In this document: piece by piece, positions 1 through 4,710 of the stretch | How the letters are laid out: each line of letters opens with the position of its first letter | Position numbering within the stretch: position 1 is the first letter of the stretch | NCBI GenBank assembly: GCA_900756605.1 | Contig: CAAEKX010000107.1 | Location: 1 to 5,185, forward strand | DNA length: 5,185 nt | DNA from: Coriobacteriia bacterium | Lineage (GTDB): Bacteria; Actinomycetota; Coriobacteriia; Coriobacteriales; QAMH01 | Direction: 5' to 3' | Made by a program: the position numbers and the translations under genes | The notes under the pieces: model-generated | Told to the model about the DNA's origin: nothing | Database searches by the model: none | The model's input: only the letters and a program-made list of their open reading frames with translations

Positions 1-848
1 TCAACATCTCCGAGGAGCACCTCGCCACCATCAAGGACTACACGCGCAAGATCGCCGAGGCCATGCACGTCTGCGGCCTCATGAACATGCAGTACGCCAT
101 CGAGGGCGACACCGTCTACGTGCTCGAGGCCAATCCGCGTGCGAGCCGCACCGTGCCGCTCGTCTCCAAGGTATGCGGCATCCAGATGGTGCAGGTCGCC
201 ACCGACGTCATCACCGGCGAGATCACGGGTCGTCCCAGCCCCGTTCCCGAACTGCGCGAGAAGACCTTCTCGCACTACGGTGTCAAGGAGGCCGTCTTCC
301 CGTTCAACATGTTCCCCGAGGTCGACCCCGTCCTCGGCCCCGAGATGCGCTCGACCGGCGAGGTCCTGGGTCTGGCCGGCAACTTCGGCGAGGCGTTCTT
401 CAAGGCGCAGGAGGCCACGCAGACGGTGCTGCCGCTTTCGGGCACCGTGCTCATCACCGTGAACAACCGCGACAAGGAGGAGGCCGTCGACGTCGCCCGC
501 GAGTTCGAGCGTGCCGGCTTCTCCATCGTCGCCACGGCGGGCACGGGCGCGATGCTCAGGGAGCATGGCATCGCCTGCGACACCATCAACAAGCAGGGCG
601 AAGGCAGGCCCGACATCCTCGACGCCATCACCAACGGCGAGATCGACTTCGTCATCAACACGCCGTCCTCCACGCAGGAAAGCGCCGCCGACGACAGCTA
701 CATCCGCAAGGCGGCCATCAAGGCGCACGTGCCCTACATGACCACGCTCGCCGCCGCCATGGCAAGCGCGCTGGGCATCCAGGCGGTCAAGGACGCGAGC
801 GAGGCAAGCGTCATGTCGCTGCAGGACATCCACGCCACGATCGTGTAG
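1..848 (+). CDS. carB: Carbamoyl-phosphate synthase large subunit, C-terminal part (5' end outside window)
   Basis: CarB makes carbamoyl phosphate from bicarbonate, glutamine-derived ammonia and two ATP, in the cytoplasm with CarA, for pyrimidine and arginine synthesis. The open frame runs in from the left edge (first full codon at 3) and gives 281 residues, roughly the last quarter of a protein of about 1,070. The end of the second ATP-grasp domain is seen in LEANPRASRTVPLVSK (visible residues 41-56), carrying the Glu and Asn metal ligands, and in LGPEMRSTGEVLG (111-123). From about residue 147 comes the MGS-like allosteric domain. Counterparts of E. coli UMP/IMP-site residues K954, T974, T977, K993 and N1015 appear with the same spacing as K158, T178, T181, K197 and N219; the equivalent of T1017 is a proline. 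This suggests that nucleotide feedback control is kept (inference). The gene ends at TAG 846-848 and is followed by a terminator, so it is the last gene of its transcript. Identification is very secure. Confidence 0.97.
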   Translation, partial: NISEEHLATIKDYTRKIAEAMHVCGLMNMQYAIEGDTVYVLEANPRASRTVPLVSKVCGIQMVQVATDVITGEITGRPSPVPELREKTFSHYGVKEAVFPFNMFPEVDPVLGPEMRSTGEVLGLAGNFGEAFFKAQEATQTVLPLSGTVLITVNNRDKEEAVDVAREFERAGFSIVATAGTGAMLREHGIACDTINKQGEGRPDILDAITNGEIDFVINTPSSTQESAADDSYIRKAAIKAHVPYMTTLAAAMASALGIQAVKDASEASVMSLQDIHATIV

Positions 849-872
849 TCAGATTTCGACATACCGAGCAAA

Positions 873-906
873 ACAGGACCCCGTCTCATGCACGATGGGG
901 TCCTGT
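873..906. terminator. Bidirectional terminator hairpin between convergent genes
   Basis: ACAGGACCCCGTC (873-885) pairs with GATGGGGTCCTGT (894-906) around an 8-base loop: 13 pairs with one G-T wobble. It starts 25 bases after the carB stop and lies between carB and the convergent gene ending at 952. The plus-strand tail is only CATTT and the minus-strand tail is TTTGCTC, so the U-tracts are short. The strength of the stem and its convergent position support termination in both directions. Confidence 0.75.
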
Positions 907-951
907 CATTTCGAGCGAAGCCGCCGAAGGCGGCACAGTCGAGAAATCTCA
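907..951. repeat. REP-like palindromic intergenic element
   Basis: A core hairpin, GCCGCC (920-925), loop GAA, GGCGGC (929-934), is flanked by TTTCGA (909-914) and the inverted TCGAGAAA (939-946). The arrangement GTCATTTCGA-gcgaag-hairpin-GTCGAGAAATCT matches the general look of short palindromic repeats scattered between genes in several bacterial groups. It abuts the terminator on one side and the stop codon of the minus-strand gene at 952 on the other. Only one copy is present here, so calling it a dispersed repeat is inference. Confidence 0.5.
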
Positions 952-1260
952 CTATCTAGCAGCGTCGATTTCACCGCGAATCGCGGATGGGATAACCCAT
1001 TCGCCATTACGTCGTCCACCCACACGTTGCAATAGTCCCTTTGCCTGCAGCTCGACAGTACGCGTCTTAACTGTCCTCTCAGAGATGCCAATCACCGCAG
1101 CGAGGTCCTTCTGCGTTATTCGTGGGTTATCTGCAATCAGACGAAGTACCGCGAGTTCTCCCAAAGTGCAATTCAAAGTGCAACTCTTGCACTTTGGAAA
1201 CGCACTGCTTGCACTTAAAACTGTTCCGTCTTTTTCGAGAGCTCCATAATCGACATGCAT
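952..1260 (-). CDS. Small winged-helix protein, probably the C-terminal remnant of a larger gene
   Basis: The frame gives 102 residues from ATG 1260-1258. Residues about 33-75 (LGELAVLRLIADNPRITQ onward) form a helix-turn-helix, with recognition helix SERTVKTRTVELQAKG, followed by a wing that reads LLQRVGGRRNGEWVI (76-90). This wing ending is typical of the C-terminal winged helix of AlbA_2/Schlafen-like putative DNA-binding proteins, usually 400-500 residues long; that assignment is from memory of the family. No AlbA_2 or ATPase part is seen upstream. The frame can be extended to a TTG at 1305 and closes at a stop at 1350-1348. Neither the ATG nor the TTG has a ribosome-binding site. The upstream part (KCKSCTLNCTL) is made of nucleotide repeats and reads quite differently in another frame. 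Base composition is less GC-rich than the neighbours. It could be a free-standing small regulator, but a decayed gene tail is more likely. Confidence 0.5.
   Translation of the reverse strand: MHVDYGALEKDGTVLSASSAFPKCKSCTLNCTLGELAVLRLIADNPRITQKDLAAVIGISERTVKTRTVELQAKGLLQRVGGRRNGEWVIPSAIRGEIDAAR
1162..1216. repeat. Cluster of four CAAAGTGCAA / TTGCACTTTG repeats
   Basis: CAAAGTGCAA occurs at 1162-1171 and 1174-1183. Its exact reverse complement lies at 1187-1196, and a shorter inverted copy TTGCACTT at 1209-1216. The second and third copies form a perfect 10-bp inverted repeat with a 3-base spacer (1174-1196). The cluster lies in the linker just before the winged-helix domain on the minus strand, where it encodes CKSCTLNCTL. 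It may be a coding linker repeat or a set of protein-binding sites. Confidence 0.7.
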
Positions 1261-1407
1261 ATATCGATTCTTGAGCTGATGAGTGTCCCGAACAGGGCGT
1301 CTCAAAAAAACGGTCGCCCCATCTGAAACGCCACGGTAAGCGCCCTGTCATCGCACCGCAACGTGCGGCTGGTATCCTTGCGGGGCAATGTGAGTTGCAC
1401 CGGCATG

Positions 1408-1444
1408 GAAGGGGTCGAGGGCCAAGGGGGCTTTCGACCCCTTC
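1408..1444. repeat. Inverted repeat / hairpin, 11 bp plus inner pairs
   Basis: GAAGGGGTCGA (1408-1418) is the exact reverse complement of TCGACCCCTTC (1434-1444). Five more pairs, two of them G-T, can form inside, leaving a 5-base loop at 1424-1428. No T-run follows on either strand, so it is not a textbook intrinsic terminator. Confidence 0.7.
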
Positions 1445-1485
1445 AGCATGTTGGCAGCAACGATTCGTGCCCACAGCCCCAAGCG

Positions 1486-1521
1486 CGAGAAGACCGAAGT
1501 CCACCGGCTTCGGTCTTCTCG
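1486..1521. terminator. Perfect 14-bp hairpin, possible operon-end terminator without U-tract
   Basis: CGAGAAGACCGAAG (1486-1499) pairs perfectly with CTTCGGTCTTCTCG (1508-1521) around an 8-base loop. It lies about 115 bases after the stop of the VOC gene on the minus strand, so it is a good candidate for ending or protecting the operon's mRNA. The bases after it on the minus strand (CGCTTGGGGC) contain no U-tract, so a termination role is inferred from position and stem strength only. Confidence 0.45.
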
Positions 1522-1528
1522 AGAGAGC

Positions 1529-1574
1529 GGCATGCCATGGACCTGAGGGTAGGGGGATTAATCCATGGCATGCC
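1529..1574. repeat. 13-bp perfect inverted repeat with 20-base spacer
   Basis: GGCATGCCATGGA (1529-1541) matches TCCATGGCATGCC (1562-1574) exactly in reverse complement. The spacer is purine-rich on the plus strand (GAGGGTAGGGGGATTA within it). Each arm also contains the palindromes GCATGC and CCATGG. It could be a hairpin in the 3' untranslated region of the VOC transcript, a miniature element, or a site for a dimeric protein; the sequence does not decide. Confidence 0.65.
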
Positions 1575-1637
1575 TCGGAAATGGGCATATCGCCTGCCGG
1601 AGAACCCCAGACATCCCCCGGCAAGGACAGGAAAAGA

Positions 1638-2267
1638 TCACTTTCCGCCCATGGGGATGAACATCGTCTCTTGCGAGCCATCCCACCTCTCGCGGGCGCC
1701 GATGATAGCATCGTGGAGGTTCTTGGCGCGCGGCTCGACGAACTGCACGGCAAAGCCCAGATCCTTGCGCATGTCGGCAACCATGAACGAGGGCTTGCCC
1801 GCGTTGGCGCGCACCATCGCCTCGTCGGTACCCGTCGCACGTGCCTTCTCGAGTGCGTTCTCGAGGTCGGGGTAGCCCACCGTGATCACGTCGATGCCGA
1901 GGAAATCGCATGCATCTTGGGCTTCGGCCAGGCTGTCCACGAAGATGTGCACGTGGTTGAGACCGGGTTCCTCCTCCTTGTTGAGCTCGGTGAACATCGT
2001 GGGGATTGACCAATCGTTTTGCGTCACGACTTCAATGGAGTGACTACCCCACGCCCCATAGCAGGCATGGAACTCCAGTCCCTTGCAATCGACCTCCTCG
2101 CCGTGATAGAGCAGCTTGCCAAAGGTGTTGGTCGTGTAGAAGAACGGCCCTGATCCGAACAGGCGGTTATGGGCGGTCATGAACGCGCGCCAGTCGGGTG
2201 CGCAAAAGCCGAGCTGATGCACCCAGTCCTTGCCTTCGAAATAAGTCGAGTAATCTTTCATAGTCAT
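1638..2267 (-). CDS. VOC (glyoxalase-fold) family protein
   Basis: This 209-residue cytoplasmic protein has the two-module vicinal-oxygen-chelate pattern of the Glyoxalase_4-like group, whose members use a divalent metal to act on carbonyl or oxygenated substrates (epimerases, lyases, dioxygenases). The first module starts at WVHQLGF (H17) and ends at GSHSIEVV (E79). The second starts at GLNHVHIFV (H105, with H107 nearby) and ends at FAVQFVEP (E178). H17, E79, H105 and E178 sit where the family's four metal ligands are expected, so an active metal enzyme is likely (inference). The start chosen is ATG 2267-2265 because AGAAAGGA precedes it by 5 bases. An upstream ATG at 2306 would add 13 residues but has no ribosome-binding site. 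It is the last gene of the four-gene minus-strand set, 49 bases after the dehydrogenase. The substrate cannot be told. Confidence 0.87.
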   Translation of the reverse strand: MTMKDYSTYFEGKDWVHQLGFCAPDWRAFMTAHNRLFGSGPFFYTTNTFGKLLYHGEEVDCKGLEFHACYGAWGSHSIEVVTQNDWSIPTMFTELNKEEEPGLNHVHIFVDSLAEAQDACDFLGIDVITVGYPDLENALEKARATGTDEAMVRANAGKPSFMVADMRKDLGFAVQFVEPRAKNLHDAIIGARERWDGSQETMFIPMGGK

Positions 2268-2272
2268 GCATG

Positions 2273-2280
2273 TCCTTTCT
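2273..2280 (-). promoter_or_regulatory. Ribosome-binding site of the VOC gene
   Basis: The minus strand reads AGAAAGGA, 5 bases before ATG 2267. This decides the start in favour of MTMKDYS over the ATG at 2306; a second in-frame ATG at 2261 would sit 11 bases away, which is less favourable. Confidence 0.75.
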
Positions 2281-2316
2281 TCTTGCACAAGGATTAAACG
2301 CCTCATGCAATGAAAT

Positions 2317-3147
2317 CTAGTCGAGCTGCTTTGCCATCGTCATGCCAAACTTGCCACCATCCAAGATGAGGTCGACGCCCGTCAGATACTCCAAACCGGG
2401 TTCGAGCATGCGCACGATGAATTCGGCCATCTCGTCAGGATCTCCCAGCCGGCCAAACGCAGTGCCACGTTCGATGCCGGCGACCGTCTCCTCGGATGCC
2501 TCGCGCAACATGGGTGTGTCAAAGGCCCCTGGCGCGATGGAGAAGATGCGGCAGCCCCTCTTCCCGAACCGCCGCGTGTTCGCACGCGTGTAATACTGCG
2601 TGAAGGTCTTGGATATCGGATAGTACTGGTAGTCCTCGCCCATGGCACGCATGGCCTCGGGCACCTCACGCGCATCTATGGCCGCCTTGACCTTGTCGAA
2701 GAACGCAGGGTTGTTGGGATCGTCCCAAATCTCGCGCTCCTCGGGCGTGGGCTGCACGAAGTATCCCGTGATAGACGAGTAGTTCACCAAAGCCGAGCCC
2801 TCTTCGAGATAGGGCAGGAACGCCTCGACGAAATTGACCGTTCCCACCATGTTGACCTTGACGATGAGGTCACCACCGCCCGTATCAACGCCCGCGGCGT
2901 TCACCACGTTTCCCAACGGCGCAATCGAGACCGCATAGGCCGCGAACTCGTCGAGAGAGGCGCGATCGGCGATGTCGACCGTCTTCCCGTAGGCCTCGAC
3001 GCCGTCGGCTTCGAGCTTGGCGACGGCATCGGCAAGGCGCTTCTCGTTGCGTCCTCCTACCAGCACGGGGCCAAACTTGCCCAGCGCCTTGGCAGTGGCA
3101 AGGCCCATGCCCGACGTCCCACCTGCCACAACTTGCAATCTTTTCAT
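2317..3147 (-). CDS. Short-chain dehydrogenase/reductase with long Ser-Tyr insertion
   Basis: This 276-residue classical SDR oxidises a secondary alcohol or reduces a ketone using NAD(P)(H), in the cytoplasm. The Rossmann cofactor loop is GGTSGMG (9-15). VLVGGRNEKR, with R33 after the second strand, hints at NADP(H). VNAAG is at 82-86 and the active-site Asn at N99. The catalytic Ser is S125 (S124 also present) in NYSSITG, and the Tyr/Lys pair is Y176/K180 in YYPISK. PGAFDTPM (206-213) and a C-terminal LILDGGKFG complete the fold. The Ser-to-Tyr spacing is 51 residues against about 13 in ordinary SDRs, owing to an acidic, proline-containing insertion (about 131-172). Comamonas 3-alpha-hydroxysteroid dehydrogenase also carries an insertion there, so a bulky substrate such as a steroid is possible but unproven. 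The ATG at 3147 is preferred over a GTG at 3159 because AGGTGGG lies 7 bases before the ATG. It follows the MFS gene by 66 bases. Confidence 0.93.
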   Translation of the reverse strand: MKRLQVVAGGTSGMGLATAKALGKFGPVLVGGRNEKRLADAVAKLEADGVEAYGKTVDIADRASLDEFAAYAVSIAPLGNVVNAAGVDTGGGDLIVKVNMVGTVNFVEAFLPYLEEGSALVNYSSITGYFVQPTPEEREIWDDPNNPAFFDKVKAAIDAREVPEAMRAMGEDYQYYPISKTFTQYYTRANTRRFGKRGCRIFSIAPGAFDTPMLREASEETVAGIERGTAFGRLGDPDEMAEFIVRMLEPGLEYLTGVDLILDGGKFGMTMAKQLD

Positions 3148-3154
3148 CTCGTTA

Positions 3155-3161
3155 CCCACCT
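3155..3161 (-). promoter_or_regulatory. Ribosome-binding site of the SDR gene
   Basis: The minus strand reads AGGTGGG, 7 bases before ATG 3147. The alternative GTG start at 3159 lies inside this site, so the ATG start is more likely. The site begins only 4 bases after the intercistronic hairpin at 3166-3193. Confidence 0.7.
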
Positions 3162-3165
3162 ATCC

Positions 3166-3193
3166 GGGCGGCCGCAAGCACGGACGGCCGCCC
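3166..3193 (-). promoter_or_regulatory. Intercistronic GC-rich hairpin between MFS and SDR genes
   Basis: GGGCGGCCG (3166-3174) and CGGCCGCCC (3185-3193) form a perfect 9-bp stem, all G-C pairs, with a 10-base loop. A small TTGAT/ATCAA hairpin (3194-3208) stacks beside it. On the minus strand the tail is GGATAGG, not a U-tract, so full termination is unlikely. It may stabilise or process the mRNA, or affect translation of the SDR whose ribosome-binding site follows at once. Confidence 0.6.
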
Positions 3194-3213
3194 TTGATCG
3201 AAAATCAAATAAC

Positions 3214-4671
3214 CTACTCGGCTTCCACCTCGGCCTCGGTGGGCTTCTTGAGGAGGAACGTGATGAGGAGCAGGACAATCCAGGCGACCAGCGAGACGAT
3301 CATGCACAGGCGCATGCCCGTCGCCGGGTCCATCGCCACAAGCAGAGTGAAGACCGCCATGCCTACGCCGGCACCAAGGTTCTGGCCCAGCTGGATGACG
3401 GAGTTGCCGAGCGTACGCAGATTGGCCTTGAGCATGATCTGCGGTGCCGCGGACTGCGTGACCGTCTGCTGCGAGTTGAAGAAGCCTCCCAGGAAGGTGA
3501 GGATGTAGATCACCCACACGGGCACGCCGGGCACGAGCACGAGCACGAAGGCGCCCATGATGAGAACACGCCACACGTTGCCAAAGGTCATGACCCACTT
3601 CGCTGTGTTCTGCTTGGCGATGATCCTGCCGAACACGGGCCCGAGGAACAGGCCGAGCACGGCCATGAGCGAAGTCGACAGACCGCCGGCAAGCGCGGGG
3701 CCTATCGTCTGCACGATGGGGTCGGTCGCGAGTGTGCGCATGATGAAGCCTGGGATGAAGAACGAAATCGACATCGCGCCAAAGTTATGCAGGAAGTTCG
3801 AGCCCGTCAGCACAAGCGTGTTGCGATCCTTGAGGGCGTTGAGCGGAACGATGGCGTCGTCCTTCTTCTTCCTGATAATGAAGACGAGCACGATGAGCGC
3901 GATGACGGACACGATGAGCAGCCCCGTGTTGAGCGGCGTGCCGAACTTGACGTAGCTGCTACCCATGGAAAGCGCGATGATGAGGCAACCCAGGAAGATG
4001 GTGATGACTGCGGCACCGGCGAAGTCGAACTTACCGCCCTTAACGGCCAGAAATGCGACCTCCTCCTTCTTTACCTTGACGCCCATGAGAATGAGGATCG
4101 CTCCCAGGGCGAGGAAGGCGAAGAGGATGAAGCACCACACGCGCCAGCCGATCTGGTCGATGACCAGGCCGCCCACGAAGGGTCCGGCAAGGATGCCGAT
4201 GGACATCATCGTGCCCACGAGGCCGAGGTACAAGCCCGCCTGCTTCTTATCGTATATGTCGCGAATCATGGTGAAGCCGATGGCGAAGACGCCGGCGCTC
4301 ACCAAGCCCCAGAAGATGTTCGCGGCGATGATCATGAACATGTTGGTCGCGATGCCGCGGATGAGGAGCACCAGAGCGCCCACGACGAGCGAGCCGCCGG
4401 CAAGCAGCCGCTTGGAGGCCGGGTTGCGCGCGCCGATGAAGCCGTAGATGGGCATGGCGCAGACGCCGATGATGCCGCTGACTCCCTGGGCAAGACCGTA
4501 GATGTCCATGCCGCCGATGTCGGCTGCTGCGGCGGGCAGCATGACCGAGTTCGTGTTCGATACGAGCATGTTTGCGATGACGGCGAGATAGAGGCCTATG
4601 ACCGTCATCATCTTCTTTGCGTTTGGAGCGTCCAGAAACGGGTTTCTCGGCTCCTCCTTGACCTGATCCAT
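3214..4671 (-). CDS. MFS transporter, 14 transmembrane helices, DHA2-like
   Basis: This 485-residue inner-membrane protein belongs to the major facilitator superfamily and moves a small solute, probably coupled to protons. About 14 hydrophobic segments are visible, roughly at 21-40, 55-77, 90-106, 108-133, 145-170, 176-198, 218-236, 248-267, 290-312, 325-347, 360-381, 384-402, 425-447 and 453-474. Charged N- and C-terminal tails probably face the cytoplasm. Motif C of antiporters is intact in helix 5 (GILAGPFVGG, 159-168), which favours export. Motif A between helices 2 and 3 is degenerate (GFIGARNPASKR, 77-88; the usual Asp is A81). The helix-4 motif B Arg is replaced by N118 (NIFWG). The start ATG 4671 has AGGGAG 6 bases upstream. 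It lies between two dehydrogenase genes (39 and 66 bases away), so it most likely carries their substrate or product. Uptake is also possible: the bile-acid importer BaiG is an MFS protein of similar length. Confidence 0.93.
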   Translation of the reverse strand: MDQVKEEPRNPFLDAPNAKKMMTVIGLYLAVIANMLVSNTNSVMLPAAAADIGGMDIYGLAQGVSGIIGVCAMPIYGFIGARNPASKRLLAGGSLVVGALVLLIRGIATNMFMIIAANIFWGLVSAGVFAIGFTMIRDIYDKKQAGLYLGLVGTMMSIGILAGPFVGGLVIDQIGWRVWCFILFAFLALGAILILMGVKVKKEEVAFLAVKGGKFDFAGAAVITIFLGCLIIALSMGSSYVKFGTPLNTGLLIVSVIALIVLVFIIRKKKDDAIVPLNALKDRNTLVLTGSNFLHNFGAMSISFFIPGFIMRTLATDPIVQTIGPALAGGLSTSLMAVLGLFLGPVFGRIIAKQNTAKWVMTFGNVWRVLIMGAFVLVLVPGVPVWVIYILTFLGGFFNSQQTVTQSAAPQIMLKANLRTLGNSVIQLGQNLGAGVGMAVFTLLVAMDPATGMRLCMIVSLVAWIVLLLITFLLKKPTEAEVEAE

Positions 4672-4677
4672 CAGGTT

Positions 4678-4683
4678 CTCCCT
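4678..4683 (-). promoter_or_regulatory. Ribosome-binding site of the MFS gene
   Basis: The minus strand reads AGGGAG, 6 bases before ATG 4671, within the 39-base gap after the upstream dehydrogenase. There is no room or visible -35/-10 pair for a separate promoter, so transcription from upstream is expected. Confidence 0.7.
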
Positions 4684-4710
4684 TCTTGTAATCCCACCTT
4701 GTCTTGCCTG

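Larger units (their letters stand above)
1261..1637. other. Gene-free stretch with several inverted repeats
   Basis: No frame here looks like a real protein: the open frames that cross it on either strand are low-quality readings without ribosome-binding sites, or continue as antisense of the neighbouring gene. It holds three strong inverted repeats (listed separately), a smaller one (TGCCGG 1595-1600 with CCGGCA 1618-1623), a 5-bp CCGCA/TGCGG hairpin at 1356-1368, an A7 run at 1304-1310 and an 8-bp pair ACAGGGCG 1292-1299 / CGCCCTGT 1341-1348. The transcript of the minus-strand operon must end somewhere here, yet none of the stems has a clear U-tract. It may be degraded gene or mobile-element sequence, or encode a structured RNA. 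Confidence 0.6.

Noticed and set aside
275..673. Antisense open frame inside carB
   Set aside because: The coding signal is clearly carB on the plus strand; the antisense reading has low-complexity Ser/Pro content and no ribosome-binding site.
173..1249. Long plus-strand open frame of 358 codons across the carB end and beyond
   Set aside because: It lies in a different frame over carB, is very rich in Arg/His/Gly as expected from GC-rich shifted reading, and runs on through the terminator and antisense of the winged-helix gene.
1280..1310. GAGTGTCCC-GAACA-GGGCGTCTC followed by A7 as a plus-strand terminator or LexA-type box
   Set aside because: The three middle positions of each arm do not pair, the homopolymer is A on the strand that would need T, and the GAAC motif lacks a proper partner half-site.
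849..1637. tRNA, riboswitch or CRISPR in the non-coding stretches
   Set aside because: No cloverleaf with a conserved T-loop, no recognisable riboswitch core and no regularly spaced repeat-spacer units were seen.
1127..1840. Minus-strand open frame of 237 codons crossing the gene-free stretch
   Set aside because: It overlaps the VOC gene in another frame, has an Arg/Cys/Ser-rich composition and no family resemblance. Only its VQELHFELHF end may be meaningful, as a trace of an older frame of the remnant.
1363..2009. Two plus-strand open frames (1363-1875 and 1395-2009) antisense to the VOC gene
   Set aside because: The VOC protein on the minus strand has recognisable motifs and a ribosome-binding site; these frames have neither.
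3965..4447. Plus-strand open frame antisense to the MFS gene
   Set aside because: Rich in Met, Pro, Arg and Lys, as expected from reading a membrane-protein gene backwards; no independent support.
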